DNA of 64,000 nt from assembly GCA_014773175.1 (NCBI GenBank), contig VXCM01001343.1, positions 9,442 through 73,441 on the forward strand, read 5' to 3'. A program made the translations under genes and the position numbers. Position 1 is the stretch's first letter, and each line of letters starts with the position of its first letter. Of the stretch, positions 1 through 13,000 are shown one piece after another. The notes below the pieces were generated by a model that saw nothing but the letters and a program-made list of their open reading frames with translations, was not told the origin of the DNA and did not search any database. This DNA comes from Lucifuga dentata. Its lineage: Eukaryota > Chordata > Actinopteri > Ophidiiformes > Bythitidae.

Positions 1-600
1 GATGTGGGGGTCAGAGTTGAGATTTGCAGGTGGTGTTGCTGGTTTCTAACTGTGGAGCCAGTAGACCATAAAACACATAAATACACACTCAGAAATTTTG
101 GCATAAGAGCAAGTTTTTTTCAAGATGTCAATGTTTTCTATGAAACACAAAGCAGGCAAGCAAACAATCATACAATCGCTACATTTGGAAGCATGGTTCA
201 GTCAGGATGGCCACGTGTCTGTGTCTGTGTGTGTGTGTGTGTGTGTGGTNGGGGGGGGGGGGTTGGCATACTGACAATCACCTCTGACGTCCAGCACAAC
301 TAGGTCAAAGCAGCACAGAGGTGTTGGACAATGTGGTACTGCAGCACAAATGAAACATTTGGCAGACTTGGTGGCACTGGGAAGGGAGAGGGTCCAGACA
401 CTTGGCATTGGGACTGTTCCACTTAATTAAAACAATACAGAAAGGGACATTTTTTAAATATACTTTATACAGCTTTTGTACCCTAAATATTACCTTTTAC
501 TTTGTGTTTTCAAGTTACTTTTCATTTTCTGCCCTAAAGCAGACTGTTGCCTATGGCATTGTCTTAAGGCAAAGTGAAGGCGTCTCATACTAAGATGCCA
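1..600. other. Non-coding flank downstream of UGT3A
   Basis: No exon could be supported. The stretch holds a GT microsatellite with a G run and an N (216-263) and otherwise AT-rich unique-looking sequence. Short open frames here have no recognisable similarity and run through the microsatellite. Confidence 0.6.
216..263. repeat. (GT)n microsatellite plus G-run interrupted by N
   Basis: About 15 GT units are followed by a single N at 250 and a run of G. The N marks an unresolved base or a nominal gap. Confidence 0.9.
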
Positions 601-612
601 CTGTGCCACAAC

Positions 613-640
613 TTTATTGTTCGTTCAATCATTATTTATT
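613..640 (-). promoter_or_regulatory. Candidate polyadenylation signals of UGT3A
   Basis: Two AATAAA hexamers on the minus strand (635-640 and 613-618) lie about 135-160 nt past the UGT3A stop codon at 772. They are well placed to end a short 3' UTR. Confidence 0.6.
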
Positions 641-771
641 GACCACCTACAGTATTTTAGGGCAGCAGTGCTAAAACTTTAAAAAGTTCTCATAGTTATT
701 ACATATACAAAAAATAACAAAGAAATCAAACATCGATATGAATAGTGTCTCTGCGCAAACACTTTGTGCTG

Positions 772-3700
772 TTATTGTATTTTTTTGTGTTTGTCCATAC
801 TAGCCCTGTTCCTGCATAAAGCCCAGCAGAGAACCACAGGTCCAAGAAGCATCAGGGAGAAAAGAAGCACAAAGTCCAGCAGGCATCTCTGGTACCACGG
901 CTGGGTTAGCGAGGCTGGCCGAAGGTGAGCTCCACCTCCACTGTGCAGTATGTGCTCCACCCACTGGATGAGTCGAAGGGCTGGAGGAACAGGATGCGAC
1001 TGGTGGATTCTCCTAAGGGACACTGCTGCAGATTTAAACCTAAGGAAGGGAAAAGGACAGAGAAAGAGAGAGGAAGACAGAGAGTTGAAAAAAGTGGTTA
1101 CAGAAATGTGTTCCTCCTAACTGAGTCTCAAATGTTATCCATCCATATATTCATCTATCTAAATATCTGGCCTTCAGTTCATCAATCCATAGCCGTTACC
1201 TGATGTCCTGTGTGAGTGTTTGAATAGTGGAGATGAGCAATTCTCTGGTGATGTGTGCAGGATGGATGGTGAGCCCAAGCCCCTTTGCTTTGGTTTTTAC
1301 CACATTATCAAACTGGTCTCCGAACAGTGGGATTCCCAGCACAGGAACAGCGTGGTACACTGCCTGAAGCAGACTGTTCTGTCCACCATGGGTGATAAAC
1401 AGACGGGCCTTTCTGTGGCCTGAGACAGAGACAAACAGATAAAGAATCATTATTAAATAGATAATAATAAAATGTAGCACTGCTACTATAGAGAGTTGAA
1501 AACAAAACAGCATTTAAGTTACAGTACAGACATGATCATCAGCTGTTTCAGCTTCATCAGAGCATGGTCACAGAAATGGCAAACTATAAACAAATATAGT
1601 TTATACCTAGGTACGTCCATGATCATTTGCAGTCCATCTAATTTATATATTATAAGCAGTTTATTCAACACTTTAATGGCACTAATGACTCAGTGCCTTG
1701 TTATAGAAAACATCCCAAGACCTGGTTCCAGTCATGTCACCTTATTTTACTCCTTGTATTGTCAACAGTGCAATATTCCTACAGTCTTGCCATGCTGCCT
1801 GACAGGAATCAATTATAAAATTCAATATTTTAGAAGTGACATGCAGTCCTGATCCAGGGCAGATGTACACTGAGGCCTGTTCTTACCCAGCAGGTCATTC
1901 AGAGGCAGCCAGTCCGCTAGCCTGAGGTTGTGAGGTGTATCCAGGTGAGATGGCCATTGCTTGGGATCATATCTAGGTTTGGGATAAGTTACAGGAACAT
2001 ACTGTAACATCTTGAGATTAATTCAGAATACCAAATGTGTTTTTCTGTTTGTGGAGCAGATTCAGATCTTATTAAGATTGCTAAAATGGCGAAAGATTGT
2101 ATTCTATGTGCTTATTTCTCCCAATTAAATAACTGCATAAACTGTGATGTGTGCCTCAAACAAAGAAAACTTATTTATTTTTATTTAATTATTTTTGCTT
2201 GTATGAATTCTGTCATTACCTCCAGATCACCCCCTGAGCAATCATAGAGAATCCAGCCACCAGCTCAGTCAACAGACTGTCCACAGGGACTGAGGACACC
2301 ATGGACCCAAGTGCCACAATAATGAAACCTGCCTCTCCATAATCTGAGATCCACATCTCAAGATCCTAAAGGTTCCAGCGAGTTGGCATGTGGGAAGGAG
2401 ACGGGAAGGAGGTCATTAATTCATTGCTTTTTCCCCAAATGTTACTGACATTTATGAGGAAGAGAAGAGAAGAGACCTGATCCAGACGGTTAGCAGGTTT
2501 GTTCAGCAGTCCTCCCACCAACACAGTGTAGGGCATAAGAGGTTGGGGGAACTCCAGGGAGAAGTCATTGTTGAAAGCCCAGAGCTCAGCTCTTTGATAT
2601 AACTCCTTCAAACCAACAGGGGGTGAGCCTGACTCTAAGTGGTGCTCAGCAACCTCCCTAAACCTTGACCATACAAGCTCCTGGCCTTCAAAGGATAGAA
2701 AGCACAAATATTGTATGTCCAATATTTTTGCAAATCATTCTGATTTACTTATTGTATAATTATCACCTCTGTAAAACACCATTCTTACCTATAGGAGTTA
2801 GGAAAGAATAAAAGAGGTTCTTTGTACGACTCCAGAGGTCCATGTTGTCAGACAGCTGGGAGTTGAAGACCGGAACGTAGGAAACTGGACTTGGGAGGGC
2901 AACGGACAAAGGACCATTCAGAGTGCCAGGATAGAAAGCTACATAGGGGACACCTGGAACAAATAAAGAGTAAAAGTTTTGAAATTTTTAATTGATGGTG
3001 CCTTTATTCATGAATGTTGACAGATTAACAGCAACATTTGAAAAAAAACAACTATGAATCAAACTTGAAAATTTGAGTTTGAATTTGCAGGTTTGGATAC
3101 TTGAATACTTTGAATAATGTTGTGTGCAAATTCTAAAGGTGCAGTACATTTAAAAGGTATTTCTAAATATTAGATTACTTTGACAATGTTAAAAAAAACA
3201 AATGATGACAAAAAGAGCAGATCTACCAAGTCTGAGTGCCAGAAGAAAAGAGCAGGGGTTGAAAGCATCAAGAATGGCGATGTCGTAGTGTTGTTTTTGG
3301 AGGAAAGCCAAAATGTCTTCATCTCCTAGCAGCTTGTCACACTGATAGGACAGATGTCCCATGAAGTTTAGAAAGTTACTAAAGTTATCCCTCAGAAAAG
3401 GAGGTGAGGCAAACAGACTGAGGCAGTGACAAAAGACATTTATAACTGATTTAAAAATGGTGTGAAATGAACATCACAGAGAAAGTGATAGAAACAGTTA
3501 TTTAAACTCATTTGCATTGATCCTAGTAGATGAAGAATTATGACAGACACAAATTGGGCAAATGCAAGAAGATAAATAAATGCATGAAGATAAAAATAAG
3601 ACTTTAGTAGCATAAATACCTTATCTATTGCTCCTATGCTTCAAACAAATGTGCCCAAGATTCCTATCTCTGCCATCATAAAGCTGGTGAATGTACCTTC

Positions 3701-4422
3701 CAAGTAAAAATTGTGTTTGCTGCTCCAGGAACCAGCCATTGTATTCTCTGATGTATTGCTCTCCAACAGACCAGATAGTAGTCTGATAACTGTCTGCACG
3801 TCCTGCATAGGAAAAACCTAAGAGAAATTCAACAGTGATGTGCAGCCATTTGTTAGTCAGGCAAAAATGTATTTTGTTTGTATTTATAAATATTAGTGGA
3901 ACAGGCATAAGAGATGTGGATGTTTTGACAGAATGGCAGATAGAATAAGTAGAACAAAATGTTTTTTCCGTATATGTGTGTTTGTACCTGTAATAAGAGG
4001 ATTGCCCAGCTGCAAGAGCATGCGGACCTCATGACCATGCCGGTGGAAGTTATGAGAAATTTCATCTAATAACAAGTAGTGGCTTCCTCCTGGAAAGAAT
4101 GTTTCAAGCTTTTCACAACCTATACCCATCACTGTACTCTGATTTTTAAGGATATGAGTTATATGGATAAATATACAACATATATGCTCTATTGAGTGGA
4201 CACAAAACATACAGTTGGTCTTTAATCTTACTATTACTTGGCAAGGAAATGTACATTACATCATGTCATATTTCTGAAAAAAAAATTGACATTGCTATCA
4301 CACTTAGCAAAGTTCATTATTTAAATGCTCCCTTACTCACCAATGAGACAGACAGTCAGGATCTTGGCAGACTGAAATACTGGGAGAGTCAGAACAGAAA
4401 ATGCCCAAAACATAATCCACAT
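772..4422 (-). CDS. ugt3a: UDP-glycosyltransferase 3A-like (UGT3A), complete, 10 coding exons
   Basis: Coding exons in transcript order: 4422-4341, 4089-3988, 3817-3697, 3417-3227, 2953-2789, 2685-2480, 2365-2220, 1972-1887, 1419-1200, 1039-772. All junctions are GT-AG and phases join into about 528 aa, the usual UGT length. The first exon encodes a signal peptide leading into SAKILTVCLIGGSHYLL, with His31 at the usual catalytic-base position. The donor-sugar half has DWLPLNDLLG and FITHGGQNS followed by GIPLFGDQ, the UGT signature. The 220-nt penultimate exon is typical of UGT genes. A C-terminal membrane helix (LLDFVLLFSLMLLG...) is followed by a basic tail ending KKIQ, a KKxx ER-retrieval signal. 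The protein should be a type I ER membrane enzyme moving sugar from a UDP-sugar to small lipophilic acceptors in the lumen. UGT3A is preferred over UGT8 by sequence (PLMPYTVLVGGLLNKP region, QRLxxWxxHxLxxGGxxHLxP-like tail) and by the SPEF2 neighbour. Human UGT3A1 has Asn at the F of LFGDQ; Phe here is UGT3A2-like, so UDP-GlcNAc preference is not predicted (inference). Confidence 0.93.
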
Positions 4423-5650
4423 GTTGTTATTTGAGTACAACAGTCTGACCTGCCAAAGTCTTATACAATTTTCTTACAAGTCAAAACAGAATAAACAAAA
4501 CTTTCTTGTGATGGATACGGGGTGTTCGTTATGGTGATATGGAGTTGGATTCTTATAAGAAAGTTTGCAACAAAGTCAGATCCAGCGAGCAAATGGCAGG
4601 CAGGTCCTAAAATACAATCATGACTCAGACAATTTTAAAATCATGGAGGAAAAACAACAAAACAAGAATCCACAAGAAATCCATAGGGTTGGTGTGTTCA
4701 AAACACAGGACCGAGGTAAAAAGAGGGGGGAAAAAAAAAAAAATCACATGCTATTTCTCAAAGTCTGAGCCAGAGTCTGCTGTGTCCTACTGACATGGAG
4801 AGCTCCAAAATCCTCATTAGTGTACCTAGAATGTATCCAAAGTCATTTGTCTTGCAACAAGGGGAAATGTCCATTGTTTAAGTCCTGATTGTTGTGGATA
4901 CAGGTGAGTATCTACTAGGTTCTGGATGCGTCTGTAAGTATGATTATTTCTATATATTATGTGTGAGTAGCTGTTTTCTCTTAAAGTCAGACAGTCAGAA
5001 GTCCAGGAGCACCGGACCTGCAGTGACAATGAAAGGGAGGGACAGCGGAAGCCAGAGAATAACAGAGAGAAAGGGTGGTGGGGAGAAGGGGGGGTCCCAA
5101 GCCTTCTTTGTATTAGAGAAAAGACAAGGGAAATGTTACATGTTAAGACAAATTATATTCTGGTTCTTAATTTAGAAGAATAATGCATTAATGTATTACT
5201 TTGCATTTAGTAATAAGAAAAGTTAGTTAAGAACACTGACACTTTTTTTTCCTTTTTTTTTTCAATCAGAATGGACATTGGCTTAAGTGGCAGACAGATT
5301 GCTAAATAGACGAGCTAGCGTAACACATCATTGCTGAACAGGCGGTACCCTGGTTGTGTCCTGGCAGGCAGTTGCTGGCAAGCCAGGCTTGACATGTAGG
5401 TTATTCTGGACAATGAACTCATTGTAGCTGCAACCAATGTTTGTCTGTGTCAGAGAGGTCGTTAGAAAAACAAGTCAGTCAGAAAAACTGCTGGAGTGTA
5501 TCGGTGGAAGAAAGTGAGTCAGAGGGGTCAATCCCACCATTACTGATGTTATTGTTGTCATTTCAGTCATTATGCTGTCATTCCAACCTAATCAGTTACA
5601 GGATATACACTCAAGCAATTTATGGTCAACAAAGAATTACTACATCTCCA
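4423..5650. other. Short intergenic region between SPEF2 3' end and UGT3A 5' end
   Basis: Only about 1.36 kb separates the SPEF2 stop (5786) from the UGT3A start (4422); both genes read leftward. It holds AT-rich sequence with small A-runs and no supportable exon. In mammals IL7R and CAPSL sit between these two genes; neither is here. The UGT3A promoter must lie in this interval or in the SPEF2 3' end. Confidence 0.7.
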
Positions 5651-5652
5651 AA

Positions 5653-5658
5653 TTTATT
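5653..5658 (-). promoter_or_regulatory. Candidate polyadenylation signal of SPEF2
   Basis: An AATAAA on the minus strand lies about 130 nt beyond the SPEF2 stop codon. Confidence 0.55.
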
Positions 5659-5785
5659 GATTCAATACTGAAGTAAATAATTAAGTTTGACAATTAAACT
5701 GACAGTAAACATTTCAAAACTTGAGAATACTTCAAAGCTTGTATAGCCATGGCTCAGGCAATATGCACAGTATTTGTTTTATCAT

Positions 5786-8485
5786 TTAGGAAACGATCAT
5801 GCTCTGAACCTCTTCTTCATCCTGATGGGCATGCAGCACTTTATGAATGTTCTGGAAAACAGAAAGAAAGAGGCATGAGAAAGAGAGACAGAAAGATAGA
5901 AAAAGAGGAAGAAAGACTACCGAGGGATGGTGAGAGAAGAGTGAAGAACTGAAAAGTAACATATAGTAAAATGTAAAAAAAATAACTTCTAGCATAAAAA
6001 TTAAAAAGAGACTTACAGTATGATGCACACATGATGGACAAATTATTATGGTTCACTGCACTATGAGAAGAGAGGATGAACAGATGACTACACAAAGACT
6101 TACTATGAGATGGTAGTGTATTGAGTTCTCCATCAGGTTTTGGATGAAAGGATGCTGAGAGAGAGCTGAGAAAGGGATGTGGTCTTCAGGACTGAAGTCC
6201 AGCTCTGTGAATATATGCATCAAGTGCTAGAGGACAAACAGAAAGAGACAGAGTAATGCTATGAGGCCACAATAAATTTAATATTGGATGGACCAAACTG
6301 CTTCACTGTTTCACAACAGTGGATAATGGAACATGCAGAGGTCATCACCTTAAAAACTTACCTAAATAATCTATTACCAAACACAATTTAATTACAAAGA
6401 AAATTACCCAATCAGCCAAATTTTTATGCCAATTTATCGGCATAAAAATAAAAAAAAATCATGCCTTTATTTGTATATTGCAGTTAAATTAAATCTGAAT
6501 GCACCCATGAGGAAAACCTTGCTGAAGTACCAGTAAAGTAAATGCTCCATACATTTTACTAATAGAAAAATAAATCTTTCTCAGAGGAAATGAATACTAC
6601 TGATGGGAAAATAAATCCATCTAAACCAAATACATCATAACAGTAAAACATGAGAGTTATACCTATTTTATATATACTTTGAAAATGTATAGATTACTTC
6701 AAATTTATGTGCACTTTTATGATGTATTTCTCAATCAGTGAATTTTATTAATTAAATCCTTGTCTGTAACTTTATTCATTTTTCATTTTCAAATTTTGGT
6801 TGACCATTTAATTTGTCGATTCATTATTACCTTATGTAATAATACTTATAAGCATGGTTTGGTGCCTTGTAATACCTCAGTGTGTTCCTCCCAGTTCTTG
6901 GTGCCTGGGAGGAAGTCATTTTCTTCCCCTGGTTTGGAGCCTTTGTGGCAGATAACAGCAAGGAGAGCAGGAATTGACACATTCTGCTCCCCCAAAAAAC
7001 TGCCTGATGTACTGTCAATCTCTTCTTTCTGTTCTCCATCAACATGTGAGGAGATGAACTCTGTAGCCTCTTCTATACTGGGCATAGACTGTAGACACAA
7101 CACAACCTACAGTTATATTATCTACACACAATAGTAGGACATCTACATGCCTAATGTACATGTTGATAAAGAGCATAAAGAGTTTCATTTCAAAATTAAT
7201 TACTAATCATGTGACAAACTTGATGCATGCTTTGTGACAAAAATTGCTGCTATTACAGTTATATTCTGGATGACCAGAAAACTTCTGCTAAAAAAAAGAA
7301 AAAAAAAAGAAAAAAAAGAAAGAAAACTATTTTATGACAAAATAGGGGCAGTTTCATTCAGATTTCTTTGTATAGTCATGCACACACCTTGACAAGCTGA
7401 CTGGTTGAGGGTTGCTTGAGATGTTGTCCCAGCACCACACTGAGGGCTCTGATGAAGCCCTGGGTGGAGTCATGGTCTGCAGCAAAGTACTGCAGCATGG
7501 ACACATAGTCCAGACGAGGAGGAGAGACAGAGTGGTCTGCAAACAACTGGAAAAAGAACTAGGAGGGGAGAAAATAAATAAGTCTTCCATAATTTAATTT
7601 ATTACAGTAATTACAGTGTGGTCTGTTTATTTGGCCTACTGAAAGCTTCCCCACTCCATGTATGTAAACATCATTTAATGTAATACTGTCAGCTGCAATG
7701 CCACCAAAAACTACAGCCTCACAGAATTTAATCAACACCTGTGTGACACTGTGAGTGAAAATTGACCATGAGCAAACTCCACAAAGCAAAGCTCTGCAGA
7801 GCTATTACTCAGCACAGGTGTACGATATAGTAATAGCTGGAAAATACTTCATTGTCCTTGGAGAATTTAATTGTTTTATTATTTTATATCTTTTATCTTG
7901 ATTTTGTAACAGGAACAGTTCATTTTCCCTTGAATTTCTAGGATAATAAAATATTTTAGGAAGTTACCTTGTGCAGGTTTGCCAGACGATCATACAGCAG
8001 AGGCTCAGATGGGTCCTCAGGGACAGTTTGGACTTCCTCACTTGGAAACCACAACTCAGTCTGGAGATAAATTAGGCAAGAGGTATGCCTTAACCACTGT
8101 CTGAGGACTTCAAACATTTCTCTTCATGTTTGGATGTTATCAAAAAGCTGTGACAGCTGTATGTGTTTGACTGTGTGGATGTGTCTTAAGACAAACCTGT
8201 AAGTACTGTTCTTCATCTATATAGCCTGTGTTGCCACTATCTGCTGCCTGGAAACGCTGTAGTGTGATGAGTAGCTGTGTTAATGAGGGAAATGGCCAAG
8301 GGAGGGCAGCACTGAGCAGAAAGCGACGCCAGTCTACCATCTCATAGGCTTCAGTTAGTAAAGATACCATCTCCATTAACTGGGGACAGAAGAGGAAAGG
8401 ACAATGTTATTGTAGGCTGGTAATGTGGTTTTTGTTTTTATCTTACAAATTAGTCTTTTAGATCAGACAAAAATAAAATAAAATA

Positions 8486-8518
<33 letters not shown>

Positions 8519-8912
8519 TTCAGGATTTCTTTGTGTCCTGCTTTTTTGCAGAGTGTGTTGTGGTCAACAGAATAAGTTATTTGATTTGATATGTGATTCA
8601 AAAACATATCCATTGACTCAAAGTACCAGCCTAGCTATCAGTTTGAAAACTGGTGAAGCTTCACATGAAGAATACAACATCTTCAAGATTAAATAACAAG
8701 CCCGTTTGAACAACTACCTAATATATCACACTACCTGTATGATGGAAAACATACACAAGCCTAGTCACCAAACACCAAATCAGCCTATTCTCTGTATATT
8801 TAAATCCCACATATAGCTTGCATTAATTTTAATTTAAAATTATTTGAAAGTTTAAACATTAACACATCACCTAACTACTACCAAAAGAAAATGTTATGTT
8901 CAAATAACATCA

Positions 8913-8943
<31 letters not shown>

Positions 8944-9960
8944 AAAAAATTGGGAAGCAGTTTAATTTCTTGTGGGTTCTGAGACATTCTTTAGAAAACA
9001 TGGCTTTGAAGAATATCAACCTGTGTTTCATCCATGCTGATCCAGGTTTCAGGCAAGTTGTTGCTGCCCACATTTACAGAGATGATGTCACAGAGCAAAC
9101 TAGAAAACTCAATGCTCGGCAACTGACCTTAAAATCAGAGAAGGGGGTGGATGAATGATTGAAGAGATACAGCAGATAGATAAATAACAGATAGTGAGTG
9201 GTATTACTCTCACACCTTAACCTCTCTCCCCTGTATGTACCTGATGGAGCCACGCTGCAGAGCTGTTGGTAGAGAGACTGTAGTTGAGCAATGGTCAGCG
9301 TGGACTGTGTAGCTCTCTCCAGAGGGGGTGGGCGAGGAGGGGGAGGCTGGCTAGCCACCAAAAGCACGTCACCATTCAGATAGAAGTCACTAGATTCCTG
9401 GAATGAGGGAATATGGGGATTATTTGAGACCAAAAGGGAAAGATGATGGAAGGGTTGCCAACATATCCTGACCTGGATAAATGGCCAGAAAATTGATGGA
9501 TGGATGGATGGATGGATGGATGGATGGGTGGATGTGTGGATGGATGGATGGATGAATAGATGGATGGATGGATGGGTCTTCTGTAATTAGGTAGCAACAC
9601 TGCAATAAACTTAACTAATGCCTAGGAAAAGCCCACTACCATTTATATCATCTTTACATACCAATACCAGCTCATTCTGCAGCTTACTGCCAGACTCAAT
9701 ATGGTGGCGAACCACTTCTGTTAGTTGATCAATACTAGGGGACAAAGACACAGACTCAAACAGACATAAAACAGTTTATGGCTTTATGGCAAACACTAGC
9801 TGACCAGCCTTCTATAAAAGAGTTGTGGATAGGTCAGTCTCAGCAGAGACAGTCATGCATTTTTTCACAAGCACTGTGTATTTTATCACACACACACTGT
9901 TGATGTGTCAAATCAATACTGGAGACTCACTGTAAATGCACACACATGGCATCATGACAT

Positions 9961-10012
<52 letters not shown>

Positions 10013-13000
10013 CATATTATTAAGTGTTCTTCCCACACCTGTCATTCCCACCACAGAATTTAATTTAATTACCTATCACTCTGTATGCACATATAGTCAA
10101 CACCATGCACACATACTAATTCCATACCTGTTCATTTCTGCAAGATAATGTGCTTCTAGCCACTTCTGCATGCTGCTAAAAGTCTCTTCTGCTCTATTTT
10201 CCAGGGAGTGCAACATTGCCAGACCCTGGATTTTCACATGCTCAATACGCCCTTTTACTGCATGCTCTGCAAAATGCAGACACCAACAGACACAAACACA
10301 GGGACTGAAATATACAAGCATATTCACCATATTATACTTCTGCACATATTAATCCATACACACATGTATATGTGTAGTATAGTTTAAAGTTTTTTAGAAT
10401 ACAGACCCATTGTAATAACTTGACAAAATGTTAATATGATGGCAAAAATAAGTACACACATACACACACTGCATCTCTATATGTAAATGCATGTCTTTTA
10501 CCCTCGTGATACACTGCAGCTGTATACTCTTTATGTATCTTCTCTCGAACTTCTTGTTTATGAATGTCCTCTGGGCTGATTTCATTAACAGGTGCAGGAC
10601 TGGGTTCTGGAGGCAAAGGTGGCTCTGGAGGGACATGTTGGGAAGGAACATATAGATTGTAGAAGATTTTGAGTTCTTTTTCTCTCTTTTTAGCATTAGC
10701 ATTTAGCATCATGATCTATATTTTATGTATTTTCTCACCCTTGTTTATCTGACTTCCTATGACAGCCTTTGTAACTCTTATAAATTAAGTTTGTCAATAA
10801 TCATTATTATTATTTAACAATTGATGTAGTATTAAAAGTGGTGTTTTATCATTACAAAAAAACATCAGACAGCATATATTTTTGAGAGCACTGTTCCACT
10901 GTATCCCAATTCTCTCTATACCTTTGTTTTTAGCTGATCCCAGCTTCTTTTTAGTCTTTGTAGCTGAACTTGCAGAGGATTGTGAGGCCTTCTTCTCCTT
11001 CTCCTTATCTTGAGCATTCTCATTCTGCTCTTTTGTCTCCACCTCCTTTTGGTGGGTCTCTGATGACACCTACAAATATGTATAACCCATGCAATTTAGA
11101 CAATAAAAATATACAAGTAGAGTACATTAATGAAATGCTTATGGATACTCATACACAAAGCATTATCCAATTGTTGATGGCTGTTAGTGCTGCCTCGTAG
11201 TCAGAGATCAGTTTCTCATGGGGTAGCTGTAAAAGAATATGACCAGGGTCAATGTCGTTACTGCCACAAATGCAGTATATCATCACTTTTAGACTATCTG
11301 CATGGCCTTTGTGGTACACTTTCTCATAGTACCCAAAACAACAAAGACCAACTCAATTCTTAAGTAACAAAATCAAGTCCAGAACTTGAGACTGATTGAA
11401 AAACAAATGTAAGAAAGGTACACAAAGAAAGGCAGGAAACCTGATTTGAATTGACCTTGTCAGGCTTATCCGGTTGCTGACCATTGGTTTTAGAGCCCAC
11501 CTCTGAGGAGGAAGGACGTCTGGGGAGGAGGGGAATGCTGAAGAAAAGGACAGAATTATTTGTGTGTGTGTGGGAGTATTTTGGAGTGGCAGTCAGGAAA
11601 CAGACTGCAGAAGTTTTGAAGGTAATAGGGCTTCTCTCTTACAATTTAGTTTTCTTGCTGTCCTCTTCATCATCCACCTTATTATCCATGGGATCATCGC
11701 TGTGGGTACACAATCAGTATGTCACTTTCTGCACTCATTATTCACAAGACATTTAATTTATGACTTCATAACTCTTAATATAAACACATTTATTATTATA
11801 ACTCTGTCACTGTCCAAATTGTTCAAGTGATAGTAACTTCAGTGAGTCTCACTGAGTCAGTCTTCAGTGATAGTAACTGGCATGGAATTCTAAATTGTAA
11901 TTCATTATAATATGGACATAAATGTGCACAGAATCTAGACTTCTACAAATAAGAGGCCAAGAATGACTGAGTTCCATTCACTATGCAGGGTGCAGTAGTT
12001 AATTTGCTATTAATAATGTTTCTTGCCTCATTTCCTGACCCTACCTGTCTGCAATGTCCAGTAGGGGGACACAGACAAAGTCAGAGGGCAGCACAGGCAG
12101 CACCTGTGTGTACATGCCCAGGTAGTAGTGCCTGAGAATACAGAGTGTGTCCTGGAAATGGTCCAACTCCACCTATACAACAGGCAAAACCCAAGATAAT
12201 GCTTTGCCAGAAACTAAGACACACTAAAGAGATACAGAGAAGTGGAAAACGAACAATTTAATCATCAAATGATTAAAGAGAAATTGAAAATCTGCCTGCA
12301 TGAGTGTAGAGTAGTGATTTATGAGGACATCAGTGTGGTCCTCAAACCACCCGTCTCCAGATATAGCAGCTTTCTCTTGCTCATCCTCCTCCTTACGCTT
12401 GTCACAAATGTCCCACAAATGTTCACGCAGGTCCTGCATACATAACACAACACCTCAATGTATTTCACACCTCAGTACATTTTACACCATTGTCGTGATT
12501 GGTCTCTTTTGTTTAACTTCGACTCATTTCACCTCTGTGTTATTTCGTGGTTCCCAGGATATTTCAATATAATTCTATCTTTTCTAGTCTAAGTTTTGAA
12601 ACAGTTTTGCTGTCGTTTGCGGGGGCTTTACATCACTGATTCTACTTTATTGTTTTATTTTAAACTGTAGTCTTACATCCAGTCTCTGATGCAGCTCTGC
12701 CAGGGTATCCTCATCGTCTCTCACATCATCAGGCATGTTGTTGTAGTCTGTTTGCCACTGTGACACAACCTCCTGCTTCAGGTCTGGTCGCCCTAAGTAT
12801 TGTTTATATTCTTCTCTAGAGATGAAGTATTTTATAAGAAGTTAATCCAAACACAGCCTTTTGCTTCAGGGTCAAGGGATCAAGGCAATACAAGGTAACA
12901 TGTAATATTTTTTATACATAATCTTCTATTTATATTAATTTTTCTCTTCAATTTGGGATAGATATGTGAGAAATACCCTAACCCTATGATAAGAAGGTTT

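Noticed and set aside
772..4422. Calling the glycosyltransferase UGT8
   Set aside because: UGT8 has a long, Lys/His-rich tail and different text around the signature; the short KKIQ end and the SPEF2 linkage favour UGT3A.
9376..9605. Open frames rich in HPSIHPSI
   Set aside because: They are translations of the TGGA microsatellite in a SPEF2 intron.
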